DNA of 64,000 nt from Sphingobacteriales bacterium (GTDB lineage Bacteria; Bacteroidota; Bacteroidia; Chitinophagales; LD1): NCBI GenBank assembly GCA_018262795.1, contig JADFDM010000003.1:266523-330522 (forward strand), in the 5' to 3' direction. The notes under the pieces were generated by a model. The model had not been told where the DNA came from. It did not search any database and saw only the letters and a list, made by a program, of their open reading frames with translations. The position numbers were made by a program, and so were the translations under genes. This document shows, piece by piece, positions 17,420 to 27,040 of this stretch (the stretch's first letter is position 1; each line of letters opens with the position of its first letter).

Positions 17420-18841
17420 ATGTGTATGCAAAAACGTTCCACCTTTTATGCAGTAGTTTCCATTTTCTTTTTCTGGGGATTCTTAGCGGCCAGCAATGGT
17501 ATTTTTATACCGTTCTGCAAAGAGCATTTTCAGTTGTCGCAGTTTCAGTCGCAACTGATTGATTCCACTTTTTATGGCGGATATTTTATCGGCTCTTTGC
17601 TATTGTTTCTCTACACCTTTATTCGCAAGCGTGATTTTGTAAACGAACACGGCTATGCAAAATCCTTTTCTATCGGGTTGACCATTTCGGCTTTTGGAGC
17701 CTTGTGTATGATTCCCTCCCTGCATATCGGTAGCTACGGACTTATCCTTTCTTCTTTTTTCATTATTGCACTCGGCTTTTGCCTGCAACAAACTGCGGCT
17801 AATCCGTTTGTGATTCTTCTGGGAGATGAGCGCACGGGAGCACATCGGTTGAATTTAGCCGGAGGAGTAAATTCCTTTGGCACCACTATCGGCCCATTGA
17901 TTGTGGCGTATTTTTTATTCGGTGGCTTTTTTGCTACCGGAGGTTCCAATACCGAGGTTCAACTGAAAAGTGTGGACAGCCTTTATATCCTCCTGATCGT
18001 ACTTTTTCTTTCCCTCGCCTTTGTATTGCGCTCCATGAATATTGAAGAGAAAGAAAAAGAAGGAGAGAAAAATTTTTCATTCGATGCACTTCGCCATCCG
18101 CAATTAGTATTGGGAATGATCGCTATCTTTTTGTATGTGGGCGTAGAGGTAACTCTACAAAGTAACATGGGTGCTTTGCTTAAAACACCTGAATACGGGA
18201 GCTTTGACAGCAATCTTATTTTCCCTTTTATTTCGCTTTACTGGGGCAGCCTTATGATGGGGCGCTGGGCCGGTTCAGCCGAAGCGATCTCTGAAAACAA
18301 AAGCACCCGGAAAATTTTATTGGCGGTGTTGCCTTTTTTGGCTTTTGCGGTAGTGTATGCGGTAAACTATTTCAAGGCGCGCAATATTCCCGAGTTAAAT
18401 ATTAACGAAGTATTTTTACCCTATTTAGGTTTTGTGTTACTGATGGTAGCGGTTACTTTTTTCACGATTGAAAATTCAGCGCGAATGTTGATGACCTTTG
18501 CATTGGCGGCTATGCTCAGTATGGCTGGCGGATTAATGACTACCGGACATCTTTCGCTGCTGTTGTTTCTGAGTGGGGGGCTTTGGTGCTCTGTGATGTG
18601 GCCCTGCATTTTTGCGCAGGCTGTAAAAAACTTGGGAGAGTACACTTCGCAAGGTTCTGCCTTTCTTATTATGATGATCTTGGGCGGTGCAGTCATTCCG
18701 CCTTTGCAGGGGTGGATAGCCGATATGACCAGTATTAAAACTTCATACCTTGTGGCTCCGCTCTGTTTTGCGTACTTAGCATTTTATGGCTGGTGGGCTT
18801 TGAATAATAACAAAGGAGAAGAAGTGAAAGTGAACCATTAA
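17420..18841 (+). CDS. FucP/GluP-type sugar MFS transporter
   Basis: A 473-residue protein with about twelve transmembrane helices. It has the family features: the FFFWGFLAASNGIFIPF first helix, SQLIDSTFYGGYF in the second, and the LQQTAANPFVILLGDE-x-R motif after the fourth. These fit the fucose/glucose/galactose:proton symporter branch of the major facilitator superfamily. Only 26 bases separate it from the GH92 mannosidase gene, so the pair is probably an operon in which the released sugar is imported, and mannose is a likely substrate. ATG 17420 is preferred; an ATG six bases later is equally possible, and the upstream TTG at 17393 is unlikely. Confidence 0.87.
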   Translation: MCMQKRSTFYAVVSIFFFWGFLAASNGIFIPFCKEHFQLSQFQSQLIDSTFYGGYFIGSLLLFLYTFIRKRDFVNEHGYAKSFSIGLTISAFGALCMIPSLHIGSYGLILSSFFIIALGFCLQQTAANPFVILLGDERTGAHRLNLAGGVNSFGTTIGPLIVAYFLFGGFFATGGSNTEVQLKSVDSLYILLIVLFLSLAFVLRSMNIEEKEKEGEKNFSFDALRHPQLVLGMIAIFLYVGVEVTLQSNMGALLKTPEYGSFDSNLIFPFISLYWGSLMMGRWAGSAEAISENKSTRKILLAVLPFLAFAVVYAVNYFKARNIPELNINEVFLPYLGFVLLMVAVTFFTIENSARMLMTFALAAMLSMAGGLMTTGHLSLLLFLSGGLWCSVMWPCIFAQAVKNLGEYTSQGSAFLIMMILGGAVIPPLQGWIADMTSIKTSYLVAPLCFAYLAFYGWWALNNNKGEEVKVNH

Positions 18842-18867
18842 CCTTTACCAGAGAAGAAATATACGGT

Positions 18868-21135
18868 ATGAAAAAGTGCTTATTCCTGCTGTTGCTTCCG
18901 CTACAGATTTTTGCGCAATCGGACTTTATCCAATATGTCAATCCCTTTGTGGGTACCGGTGGTCACGGCCATACTTTCCCGGGGGCAACAGTTCCTTTTG
19001 GTATGGTGCAGTTAAGTCCCGATACGCGCTTGAAAGGATGGGACGGCTGCTCGGGCTATCATTATTCTGATAAAATAGTTTACGGATTCAGCCATACACA
19101 CCTCAGCGGTACCGGAGGTTTCGATTACGGAGATGTGTTGCTGATGCCGACCACCGGGAAAGTAAAACTGAATCGAAAGAAATACGCTTCTTCTTTCAAA
19201 AAGGAAAATGAAAAAGCGAGTGCCGGTTATTACGCGGTTTATTTAGACCAGCCAAAAGTGAAAGTGGAGTTGACTGCTACTACTCGAACAGGATTGCAGA
19301 AATACACCTTTCCCCAATCAACCACCGCTAACGTTATTCTAGATTTAACGCACCGCGATCGAGTAAAGCAAGGGGTAATCAACATCACAGGCGATCATGA
19401 AATATCCGGTTATCGGGTGAGTGCTTCTTGGGCATCGAACCAAATGCTGTATTTCGTCATTCAGTTTTCAAAACCGTTTAAAGAATCGGGTATTGCGAAA
19501 GCCGGTGTTCTTTCAAAAAAATCAAAACACAAAACCGGAACGCGGCTAAAGGCTTATGTGCAATTTGAAACAGCCGAAGGGGAGGTGATTTATGCAAGAG
19601 TAGGAATTTCGGGAGTGAGTATTGACGGAGCACGCAAAAATTTAGAGGCGGAACAACCGGATTTTAATTTTGAAAAAGTAAAGCACAAGGCCGAAGCAAA
19701 CTGGAATAAAGAACTGGGCAAAATTGAAATAGAATCATCGAACTTACCGAGCAAGCGCATTTTTTATACGGCACTTTACCATTGCATGATAGCCCCCAAT
19801 GTGTACCAAGATGTGGATGGCAAATACCGGGGCAGAGATTTTAAAATTCACGAAACGCATGATTTTACCTATCACACCGTTTTCTCTTTATGGGATACTT
19901 ACCGAGCGCTTCACCCGTTGCTCACCCTGATAGATCGCAAACGAACCGGTGATTTTGTAAATACCTTTATTACCGAATATCAGCAAGGTGGATTATTGCC
20001 GGTTTGGGAATTATCTTCTAACGAAACCTTTTGTATGATTGGTTATCACGCTGTGCCGGTAATCGCAGATGCTTATTTGAAAGGGGTTCGAACCTTTGAT
20101 GCCGGCAAAGCATTAGAAGCGATGGTGGGCAGTGCCGCACAGAATAAGAAGGAAATGAAATTACATAAACATCCCGGAGGCTTTTTGAATAACATTTTGT
20201 TTTTTGCTTATGCTGTCGGTTGGGATGATTACAGCAAGTTCGGCTATATCAAGCAACGATTATTCCGACAGAGTGTTTCTAAAACATTGGAATATTCTTT
20301 TGATGATTGGTGTATTTCACAGATGGCAAAGAGGATGGGCGAAACAACTACTTACGATAAGTTCATTCATCGTGCAGTGAATTATCGGAATTTGTTTGAT
20401 TCCACTACCGGTTTTATGCGACCAAGACGCAGTAATTTTATGTCGCCATTTGATCCTTACAAAGTAGATTTTAACTACACCGAAGGGAACGCATGGCAAT
20501 ACAGTTTTTATGTGCCGCAGGATATGAGTGGCTATATAAAACTGTTAGGAGGGAAAGAAAAGTTAGCGATATTTTTAGATACTCTTTTTACTACTTCTTC
20601 AAAACTTACGGGTCATAAACAGGCAGACATCAGCGGAATGATAGGCCAATATGTGCATGGCAATGAACCCAGCCACCAAATTGCTTATGAATACGACTAT
20701 GCCGGCCAACCCTGGAAAACGCAAGCTATGATTCGCAGAATAATGAAGGAGATGTACACCGATCAACCGGATGGGCTTTCAGGCAACGAAGACTGCGGAC
20801 AAATGAGTGCTTGGTATGTTTTCAGCTCAATGGGCTTTTATCCGGTGTGTCCGGCCAGCGATCAATACGCCATCGGCTCTCCACTTTTTGATAAGGCCAC
20901 TCTTCATTTTGAAAACGGGAAAACGTTTACTGTGCAGACAACTAACAACCACCTCGGAAACAGCTATATCCAAAGTGCCACATTGAATGGCAGCAGTTAC
21001 CCGAACAGTTATCTGACCTACGATGATATTGTAAAAGGGGGCGTTCTTGAATTTAATATGGGAAGCAAACCCAATACTGCGTGGGGCAGCGGAGAAAATG
21101 AAGTGCCGGTAACGAAAGTAGAGGAAGCACCATAG
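18868..21135 (+). CDS. GH92 alpha-mannosidase (secreted)
   Basis: A 755-residue protein with a signal peptide (cleavage near IFAQS, residue 18). It opens with the GH92 hallmark DFIQYVNPFVGTGGHGHTFPG, continues with GYHYSD and FSHTHLSGTG, and carries the C-terminal catalytic region GNEDCGQMSAWYVFSSMGFYP. GH92 enzymes are calcium-dependent, inverting exo-alpha-mannosidases, mostly cleaving alpha-1,2, alpha-1,3 or alpha-1,6 linkages in N-glycans or yeast mannan. No lipobox is evident, so it is probably periplasmic. It is paired with a sugar MFS transporter and not with a SusC/SusD system. Length is normal for the family. Confidence 0.93.
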   Translation: MKKCLFLLLLPLQIFAQSDFIQYVNPFVGTGGHGHTFPGATVPFGMVQLSPDTRLKGWDGCSGYHYSDKIVYGFSHTHLSGTGGFDYGDVLLMPTTGKVKLNRKKYASSFKKENEKASAGYYAVYLDQPKVKVELTATTRTGLQKYTFPQSTTANVILDLTHRDRVKQGVINITGDHEISGYRVSASWASNQMLYFVIQFSKPFKESGIAKAGVLSKKSKHKTGTRLKAYVQFETAEGEVIYARVGISGVSIDGARKNLEAEQPDFNFEKVKHKAEANWNKELGKIEIESSNLPSKRIFYTALYHCMIAPNVYQDVDGKYRGRDFKIHETHDFTYHTVFSLWDTYRALHPLLTLIDRKRTGDFVNTFITEYQQGGLLPVWELSSNETFCMIGYHAVPVIADAYLKGVRTFDAGKALEAMVGSAAQNKKEMKLHKHPGGFLNNILFFAYAVGWDDYSKFGYIKQRLFRQSVSKTLEYSFDDWCISQMAKRMGETTTYDKFIHRAVNYRNLFDSTTGFMRPRRSNFMSPFDPYKVDFNYTEGNAWQYSFYVPQDMSGYIKLLGGKEKLAIFLDTLFTTSSKLTGHKQADISGMIGQYVHGNEPSHQIAYEYDYAGQPWKTQAMIRRIMKEMYTDQPDGLSGNEDCGQMSAWYVFSSMGFYPVCPASDQYAIGSPLFDKATLHFENGKTFTVQTTNNHLGNSYIQSATLNGSSYPNSYLTYDDIVKGGVLEFNMGSKPNTAWGSGENEVPVTKVEEAP

Positions 21136-21295
21136 CTTACGCCTGAGATAATTTTGAAATCGCTTTGCCATCGGCTAAGCAGTAAAGTTTTCCTTTGCAG
21201 GCAGTCAAACAAAAAATTGGTTCAACTAAACTTCCACAGCTAACCAAACGACATACAATGCTTACAGTGGTTCACTCATAAGCCGTTTGAACTTC

Positions 21296-21303
21296 TATCT
21301 TTG
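21296..21303 (+). promoter_or_regulatory. Bacteroidota -7 promoter element (TATCTTTG)
   Basis: An exact TAnnTTTG match ends 16 bases before the ATG at 21320. A -33 element is not clear. It lies inside the longer TTG-started frame (21287), so it decides in favour of the ATG. Confidence 0.55.
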
Positions 21304-21319
21304 TCCGCAAAAGAGCAAT

Positions 21320-22459
21320 ATGAAATTCGGAACAAAAACAATTCATGCGGGCTTAGAACCCGACCCTTCTACAGGAGCGATTATGACTCCCATTTTCCAA
21401 ACCTCTACATACGTGCAGGAAAGTCCCGGTACGAATAAAGGCTATGCTTACGCTCGCGGGAAAAACCCTACGCGAGTTGCTTTAGAGAAAAACATTGCGG
21501 CATTGGAAGAAGGAAAACACGGCTTGTGTTTCAGCAGTGGCATGGGTGCTATTGATGCTGTGATAAAACTACTTAGCCCCGGTGATGAGGTGATTACAGG
21601 CGATGATTTATATGGTGGTAGCTATCGTATGTTCACTAAAGTATTTGCCAAGTACGGAATAAAATTCCATTTCATCAATCTGGCGAATGCCGAAAATATC
21701 CGCAGCTACGTGAATGAAAAAACGAAACTGATTTGGGCAGAAACTCCGACCAATCCGACCATGCAGATTATTGATATAGCCGCTTGCTCAAAAATTGCCA
21801 AAGAGAAAAATCTGATACTGGCAGTGGACAATACCTTCGCGTCTCCTTATTTGCAAAATCCTTTGTTGCTGGGAGCCGACATTGTGATGCACTCCGTTAC
21901 AAAATATCTGGGCGGCCATAGTGATGTAGTAATGGGAGCACTCATTACGAATGATGACAAGCTGCATGAGCAGCTTGCATTCATTCTAAATTCCTGCGGA
22001 GCGAACCCCGGCCCTATGGATTCATTCTTAGTGTTGCGAGGCATTAAAACACTTCATCTTCGGATGGAACGCCACTGTTACAACGGGAAGAAAGTAGCAG
22101 AATTTTTAAAGAATCATCCCCGGATGGAAAAAGTGTATTGGCCGGGATTTGAAGATCATCCCAATCATGCCATTGCAAAAAAACAGATGAAGGATTTTGG
22201 CGGCATGATTTCAATCGTGCTAAAAGGAGCCACTATTGAAGACACTTTTCGCATCGCCTCTTCCTTCAAGATTTTCTCTTTAGCCGAATCGTTGGGCGGA
22301 GTAGAGTCACTCATTAACCATCCGGCTACCATGACGCATGCCTCTATACCAAAAGAAGAACGCGAGCGAGTGGGCGTAGTTGATAATTTACTTCGACTAA
22401 GCGTAGGAGTAGAAGATGTGGAAGATTTGATAGAAGATTTGAAGCAAGCCTTCAACTGA
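21320..22459 (+). CDS. Cystathionine gamma-synthase / gamma-lyase (trans-sulfuration PLP enzyme)
   Basis: A 379-residue cytosolic enzyme of the Cys/Met-metabolism PLP family. It shows TPIFQTSTYVQ near the N-terminus, YARGKNPT, the substrate-site segment SSGMGAIDA, AETPTNPTMQ, DNTFASPYLQNPL, and the PLP lysine in HSVTKYLGGHSD near residue 200. SLGGVESLINHPATMTH near the C-terminus is also typical. The family includes cystathionine gamma-synthase, gamma-lyase and methionine gamma-lyase. Sequence alone does not separate the first two, and both are used in Bacteroidota. It is monocistronic, with a clear -7 element upstream and a strong terminator downstream. Confidence 0.9.
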   Translation: MKFGTKTIHAGLEPDPSTGAIMTPIFQTSTYVQESPGTNKGYAYARGKNPTRVALEKNIAALEEGKHGLCFSSGMGAIDAVIKLLSPGDEVITGDDLYGGSYRMFTKVFAKYGIKFHFINLANAENIRSYVNEKTKLIWAETPTNPTMQIIDIAACSKIAKEKNLILAVDNTFASPYLQNPLLLGADIVMHSVTKYLGGHSDVVMGALITNDDKLHEQLAFILNSCGANPGPMDSFLVLRGIKTLHLRMERHCYNGKKVAEFLKNHPRMEKVYWPGFEDHPNHAIAKKQMKDFGGMISIVLKGATIEDTFRIASSFKIFSLAESLGGVESLINHPATMTHASIPKEERERVGVVDNLLRLSVGVEDVEDLIEDLKQAFN

Positions 22460-22462
22460 AAT

Positions 22463-22493
22463 AAAAACGCCCCGAAAATTTCGGGGCGTTTTT
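22463..22493. terminator. Strong bidirectional intrinsic terminator
   Basis: AAAAACGCCCCGAAA pairs with TTTCGGGGCGTTTTT through a tiny loop, giving a GC-rich core flanked by A and T runs on either side. It sits between the convergent cystathionine enzyme and TPR protein genes, 3 bases after one stop and 2 bases before the other. Confidence 0.92.
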
Positions 22494-22494
22494 A

Positions 22495-23853
22495 TTATAG
22501 GATTACATCCTTTGTTTTGATGTCTGTTTTTTGCTTTACGATAGCCAAGTTATCCTTGTTTAAGATATTTCTAACAGCGCCAAACTTCAAGAAAGCTATC
22601 TTTACATATTTCTTCAAATTGTCATTGTCTAGTTTAGCAAAGTTGGCCGATACGTCATACACATTTTTGATAATTTGGTCGCGGATAGACTTCGTGCTAT
22701 AATAATCTTCCACCATCTTCTGGTCGCTTGGAGAAGGGGTGCTGATCCCCGTAAGGCTATCTGTTATCAAACTCACAAAAGGAGCTCCTTTCATCACCTG
22801 ATCCATTTCATCATTTAAGTCTTTCAATACCGTCAGCACTTTGATGTTGTCATCAATCATCTTCTCTCCTTCTACATCGGCAGAACTGTTGAACAGGCTC
22901 TTGGCTTCTTCTAAACGAAATCCTATCAATGCATCGTAAGCGCGACATTTATCTGCCATCGCCACATTCCCCGCCTTGTCGTATATTTTGGCCGATAGTC
23001 CGTAGCTTCCCTTCCCTTGTACTTCTTTAGCTAATTTTTCCAACTCGTCATCCTTCTTTTTCTCTGCCAGTTTCTCTGCCAGTTGCACAATTAGGTTATC
23101 GGCCTCTTCATCCCGGTGCTCGGCATACAGATAATTTGCATATTTCTTTACTCCTTCGGCTACTCCGCCTTCGGTATATGCATCAATGGCCTTTTGGTAT
23201 TCCTTGCGGGCATAATAAATATCACCGCCTTTTTGATATCCTTCCGGAGTCTTTAATTTCAAAAAAGCCTCTGCTGCTTTCACTTCATTGTCTCCGCCTT
23301 TATCTTTGTAAGCCGCAGCAATTTGCTCCACTTTTACAGTAGCCTCTCCGGCTATATAATAGTCCAGCGCTTTATCATAACTGTCAAATCCCTGCTCGTA
23401 GTAGCGATCTCCAATCAGCCGCGCTCCTTCTTTCTCATCGCCCGATTTGCCAAACAACTGCATCGCCTTCTTTAGATTTTTCTCTCTTGCTTTTTCATCA
23501 TCTCCGGCAAAAGCCTGATCTACATAAGCCTCTGCTACTTTTTTGAGTCCTATTTTCTTGTCTTCTTTGGTGGCAGCACTGTAGGTGTTGGCCGCGTTTA
23601 TTAAATCTCCTTTATCTAAGTAGGCATCTCCCACCAATACACTCACCTCCTGCGACTTTAATCCTCCTTTCATAAACTGCTCTCGTGCTTTGCTTATCAG
23701 TTCTTGTCGTTTATAAGCATCGGTCTGGGTCATCGCTTTTTTAAGCATTTCGTTTCCTTTGTCCACATCCTTATTTTGCGCTTCGGCTTGTAGGGCAATT
23801 CCGGCTACCAGCAACAGGAACATCATTGTTCTTTTAATTTTTCTATTTTTCAT
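22495..23853 (-). CDS. Exported TPR-like protein of unknown function
   Basis: A 452-residue protein. The N-terminal signal peptide (MKNRKIKR followed by a hydrophobic stretch and LQAEAQ) predicts export to the periplasm. Residues about 25-330 are built of repeated paired helices resembling tetratricopeptide units, such as AYLDKGDLINAANTYSAA and IYYARKEYQKAIDAYTEGG. The C-terminal 120 residues are helical without a recognised motif. The function is unknown; such repeats bind other proteins. I start it at ATG 23853 because the signal peptide begins there. An ORF 20 residues longer upstream would hide the signal and overlap a promoter-like element. Confidence 0.75.
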   Translation of the reverse strand: MKNRKIKRTMMFLLLVAGIALQAEAQNKDVDKGNEMLKKAMTQTDAYKRQELISKAREQFMKGGLKSQEVSVLVGDAYLDKGDLINAANTYSAATKEDKKIGLKKVAEAYVDQAFAGDDEKAREKNLKKAMQLFGKSGDEKEGARLIGDRYYEQGFDSYDKALDYYIAGEATVKVEQIAAAYKDKGGDNEVKAAEAFLKLKTPEGYQKGGDIYYARKEYQKAIDAYTEGGVAEGVKKYANYLYAEHRDEEADNLIVQLAEKLAEKKKDDELEKLAKEVQGKGSYGLSAKIYDKAGNVAMADKCRAYDALIGFRLEEAKSLFNSSADVEGEKMIDDNIKVLTVLKDLNDEMDQVMKGAPFVSLITDSLTGISTPSPSDQKMVEDYYSTKSIRDQIIKNVYDVSANFAKLDNDNLKKYVKIAFLKFGAVRNILNKDNLAIVKQKTDIKTKDVIL

Positions 23854-23879
23854 ACACTTTAATTTAGTAATGGCAGGAC

Positions 23880-23887
23880 TAAAGATA
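23880..23887 (-). promoter_or_regulatory. Possible -7 element upstream of the TPR protein gene
   Basis: Minus-strand TATCTTTA differs from TAnnTTTG at one base and lies 26 bases before the ATG at 23853. The divergent PrsW gene starts at 23932, so this 78-base gap must hold promoters for both. Confidence 0.3.
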
Positions 23888-23931
23888 AAATAACTTCCGG
23901 CTCGTAAACACAATTTTAACCCGATTTTTTT

Positions 23932-24666
23932 ATGAATTCTACTCTTTTCTTGCTGGCTCTTGCCTTTGCTCCCGGAATTTATCTGGCTATCGTCATTTAT
24001 GGCAAAGATAAATACGACCGTGAGCCTAAAATGATTTTGCTAAAGGCGTTCCTATTAGGGTGCTTTAGTATTGTACCCGCTGCAGCCATAGAGTTATTTT
24101 TAGATAATTTACTTCACTTTGAGAATATAGGGATTTGGAATATAGTGATAAAAGCCTTTGTGATAGCCGGGCTTACTGAGGAGCTTTGCAAATTTGCGAT
24201 GTTGCGCTTTCACGCCTACCGTCTGCCCGAATTTAATGAACCCTTTGACGGAATTGTGTATGCTGTATTTGTAGGGCTTGGTTTTGCCACTGCTGAGAAT
24301 GTAATGTATGTGCTCGATGGTGGCGTGGGAATAGGAATTCTACGCATGTTCACTGCCGTGCCCGCTCATTATGCGTTTGCAGTCATTATGGGGTATTACG
24401 TGGGTAAAGCAAAATTTGAACCTAAGAACCGAATGTTGAATATGACTCGCGGAGTTTTTTATGCCACTTTTATACATGGAGCGTACGACTTCTTTTTGAT
24501 GCAAAAGGATTTTCCCGCGTTGGCGATTCTCACTGTGGGTGTTTTAATAATGGCCATAAGAATTTCAAAAAGATCTATCGCTGAACTGCAAGCCGATTCC
24601 ATTTTTCGTTTTAATAAACGCTTGTTCATAAAAGATAGTGCCCCGCATGAAAGCACTACAGCATGA
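23932..24666 (+). CDS. prsW: PrsW family intramembrane metalloprotease
   Basis: A 244-residue protein with about seven hydrophobic segments. The active-site motifs are in place: TEELCKF (Glu83-Glu84), NEPFDGIVYAVFVGLGFATAENVMY near residues 101-125, a PAHYAFAVIMGYY segment with the conserved His, and HGAYDF near residue 178. PrsW proteases cleave membrane proteins; in Bacillus subtilis PrsW cleaves the anti-sigma factor RsiW. No anti-sigma gene adjoins it here, so the substrate is unknown. The stop lies 20 bases inside the next gene, which implies coupling. Confidence 0.88.
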   Translation: MNSTLFLLALAFAPGIYLAIVIYGKDKYDREPKMILLKAFLLGCFSIVPAAAIELFLDNLLHFENIGIWNIVIKAFVIAGLTEELCKFAMLRFHAYRLPEFNEPFDGIVYAVFVGLGFATAENVMYVLDGGVGIGILRMFTAVPAHYAFAVIMGYYVGKAKFEPKNRMLNMTRGVFYATFIHGAYDFFLMQKDFPALAILTVGVLIMAIRISKRSIAELQADSIFRFNKRLFIKDSAPHESTTA

Positions 24667-25432
24667 AGCTATCTATCACCTCTTAGAAGCAAAGTATAAA
24701 GAGTTCAATACTTTGGCCTTTATTCCCGATGATCCGATTGGGGTGGTGCATCAGTTTCGGCAGAAACAGGATATAGAGATCGCAGCATTTTTTACCGCAA
24801 CTATTGCTTGGGGAAATAGAAAATCAATTATCACTTCCGCTAAGAGATTCGTAAACCTGATGGATAATGCCCCGCATGATTTCATTCTGAATCACCAAGA
24901 AAAAGATTTGAAGCGATTTCTTGATTTTAAGCACCGAACGTTTAATGCCACCGATGCACTTTACTTTATTGAATTCTTTAAACAGCATTATAAGAAACAT
25001 GAATCGCTCGAAGCAGCATTTTTTCAATCTGAAACCAAAGATTCGCAATTCGAAATTCTCTCCAACTTTCATCATTACTTTTTCTCTTTTGAAGACGCGC
25101 CTTTCCGAACTCGAAAACATGTAGCCACTCCTCAGCGCGGCAGTACTTGCAAGCGCCTCAATATGTTTCTTCGATGGATGGTGCGCAAGGACAAAAGCGG
25201 AGTAGATTTTGGTGTATGGAAGAAGATAAGGCCGGCTCAGCTTCTAATTCCGCTCGATGTGCATGTGGACAGAACCGCGCGCAAACTCGGCCTAATTAAA
25301 CGGAAACAAACGGATTGGAAAGCAGTGGTTGAACTCACTGAAAATTTAAAGCAATTTGACCCAATAGATCCGGTGAAATATGATTTTGCTTTGTTCGGAT
25401 TGAGTGTTTTGGATAAAATGCAGATACCTTAG
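24647..25432 (+). CDS. TIGR02757 (DUF2400) family protein
   Basis: A 261-residue soluble protein. It matches the family through DDPIGVVHQFRQKQDIEIAAFFTATIAWGNR near the N-terminus, the cysteine-containing GSTCKRLNMFLRWMVRKD, LIPLDVHVDRTARKLGL, and the closing FDPIDPVKYDFALFGLSV. The layout recalls helix-hairpin-helix DNA glycosylases, but no activity has been shown. The frame could open at GTG 24638; ATG 24647 is the better start. It overlaps prsW by 20 bases and precedes the 108-residue unknown gene by 7 bases. Confidence 0.85.
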   Translation: MKALQHEAIYHLLEAKYKEFNTLAFIPDDPIGVVHQFRQKQDIEIAAFFTATIAWGNRKSIITSAKRFVNLMDNAPHDFILNHQEKDLKRFLDFKHRTFNATDALYFIEFFKQHYKKHESLEAAFFQSETKDSQFEILSNFHHYFFSFEDAPFRTRKHVATPQRGSTCKRLNMFLRWMVRKDKSGVDFGVWKKIRPAQLLIPLDVHVDRTARKLGLIKRKQTDWKAVVELTENLKQFDPIDPVKYDFALFGLSVLDKMQIP

Positions 25433-25439
25433 TGGCTAA

Positions 25440-25766
25440 ATGGATATTCAGAAATCACTGTTAGCTGCTTTTGAGATTGACGAACAGTTTCTGCCGGTTA
25501 CTACCCATCAAGATGAAAAGTTACGAGCTGTTCGCGAATTATTAATCCGCAGAATTGATGAGTTAATGCGCACCGACTTGGATAAATTGAAATGGATTTT
25601 ATACCGCATTGATGTAAGTGAGAAAAAATTGAGTGAGCAACTGAGAATCTCAGAAGCAGATGCTGCCACGGTTATGGCAGATATGATTATTCAACGCCAA
25701 CTTGAAAAAGCAGAAAGCCGTAAAAAATTTGGTGGTAACGAAAATGATTGGAATTTTGACGTATGA
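25440..25766 (+). CDS. Conserved-looking 108-residue protein of unknown function
   Basis: A small, highly charged, mainly helical soluble protein. I do not recognise a domain with certainty. The middle (RELLIRRIDELMRTDLDKLKWILYRIDVSE) and the AATVMADMIIQRQLEK helix look like a compact helical bundle. The stop overlaps the start of the fumarylacetoacetase gene in an ATGA arrangement, and the gene follows the TIGR02757 gene by 7 bases. It is therefore an operon member and very likely real. Confidence 0.65.
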   Translation: MDIQKSLLAAFEIDEQFLPVTTHQDEKLRAVRELLIRRIDELMRTDLDKLKWILYRIDVSEKKLSEQLRISEADAATVMADMIIQRQLEKAESRKKFGGNENDWNFDV

Positions 25767-27040
25767 GCAAAGCAAATAATCCCTCTTTAAAAAGTTGGGT
25801 AGAAGTAAAACCCGAAAGCGATTTCCCGATTCAAAATCTCCCGTTTGGAATTTTCAAAACGGCAGACAGCACTCCCCGGGTAGGAGTTGCCATAGGTGAA
25901 TACATTCTCGATTTAAGTGTTTTAGCAAAGGCAAAACTATTCGATAAAGCGCCTTGGCCATTTGATATAACAGTGTTTGAGCAAAGGGAATTGAATCCGT
26001 TTATCTCTTTGGGGAAACCAATTACTACTGCCGTTCGCGAAATAATTTCAGATTTACTTCAAGCAGAAAATGCTGAATTGCGCGACCATGCTGAATTAAA
26101 AACTGCGGCATTGATAAAACAGAACGAAGCGGAAATGCTCCTCCCGGTTCATATTCCCAACTACACCGATTTTTATTCCAGCCAAGAACATGCTACCAAT
26201 GTGGGTATTATGTTTCGCGACCCGGCCAATGCCCTGCTGCCTAACTGGAAACACTTACCAGTGGGCTATCACGGTCGCGCTTCTTCGATTGTAGTTTCCG
26301 GCACTCCCATACATAGACCCAACGGGCAAACAAAAGCAAATGAAGCTCTATTTCCATCATTCGGCCCGTGTAGGCTTTTAGATTTTGAGTTGGAAATGGC
26401 ATTCATCACCGGCCGGGCTACTGAATTAGGCACAAGCATTTCAACTGCGAAAGCCGATGAGTATATTTTTGGCTTAGTGCTGTTTAATGACTGGAGTGCT
26501 CGCGATATTCAAAAATGGGAATACGTTCCACTCGGTCCTTTTTTAGGAAAAAATTTCGGCTCCACCATTTCCCCCTGGATAGTTACCCTCGAAGCACTCG
26601 AACCTTTCCGTGTTGACTCTCCTATGCAAGAACCGGAGGTGCTTCCTTACTTAAAATCTGAAGGCAAAAAAAATTACGACATACAATTAGAGGTGGAGAT
26701 TATTCCTGAAAATGGAAAGAGCAAAGTTGTGTCGCAGAGTAATTTTAAATACATGTATTGGAATATGGCGCAGCAACTGGCTCATCACACCGTAAACGGC
26801 TGCAATATCTGCGTAGGCGATTTATATGCCAGTGGCACTATTAGCGGACCCACCCCCGATAGTTACGGCTCTATGTTAGAAATTAGCTGGCAGGGCAAAA
26901 GACCCATTACTATGCCCGATGGAACAGAGCGGAAATTTATCTTAGATAATGATACCGTTGTGATGCGCGGACATTGTGAGAAAGATGGCGTGCGTATTGG
27001 TTTTGGAGAATGTTCAGGGAAAATTTTACCGGCTATATGA
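25763..27040 (+). CDS. fahA: Fumarylacetoacetase
   Basis: A 425-residue enzyme that splits fumarylacetoacetate into fumarate and acetoacetate, the last step of tyrosine breakdown. The N-terminal SH3-like domain (about 1-120) is followed by the catalytic domain with YTDFYSSQEHATNVG (metal Asp and catalytic His), LPVGYHGRASS, LLDFELEMAF (two metal-binding acids), FNDWSARDIQ and GDLYASGTISGP. Length and motifs are complete. It starts inside the stop of the preceding gene, and its own stop overlaps the ATG of a small membrane protein. Homogentisate dioxygenase and 4-hydroxyphenylpyruvate dioxygenase are not in the window. Confidence 0.95.
   Translation: MSKANNPSLKSWVEVKPESDFPIQNLPFGIFKTADSTPRVGVAIGEYILDLSVLAKAKLFDKAPWPFDITVFEQRELNPFISLGKPITTAVREIISDLLQAENAELRDHAELKTAALIKQNEAEMLLPVHIPNYTDFYSSQEHATNVGIMFRDPANALLPNWKHLPVGYHGRASSIVVSGTPIHRPNGQTKANEALFPSFGPCRLLDFELEMAFITGRATELGTSISTAKADEYIFGLVLFNDWSARDIQKWEYVPLGPFLGKNFGSTISPWIVTLEALEPFRVDSPMQEPEVLPYLKSEGKKNYDIQLEVEIIPENGKSKVVSQSNFKYMYWNMAQQLAHHTVNGCNICVGDLYASGTISGPTPDSYGSMLEISWQGKRPITMPDGTERKFILDNDTVVMRGHCEKDGVRIGFGECSGKILPAI

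Noticed and set aside
20085..20094. GGTTCGAACC, like a tRNA T-arm
   Set aside because: It is inside the GH92 coding sequence and no acceptor stem or anticodon arm surrounds it.
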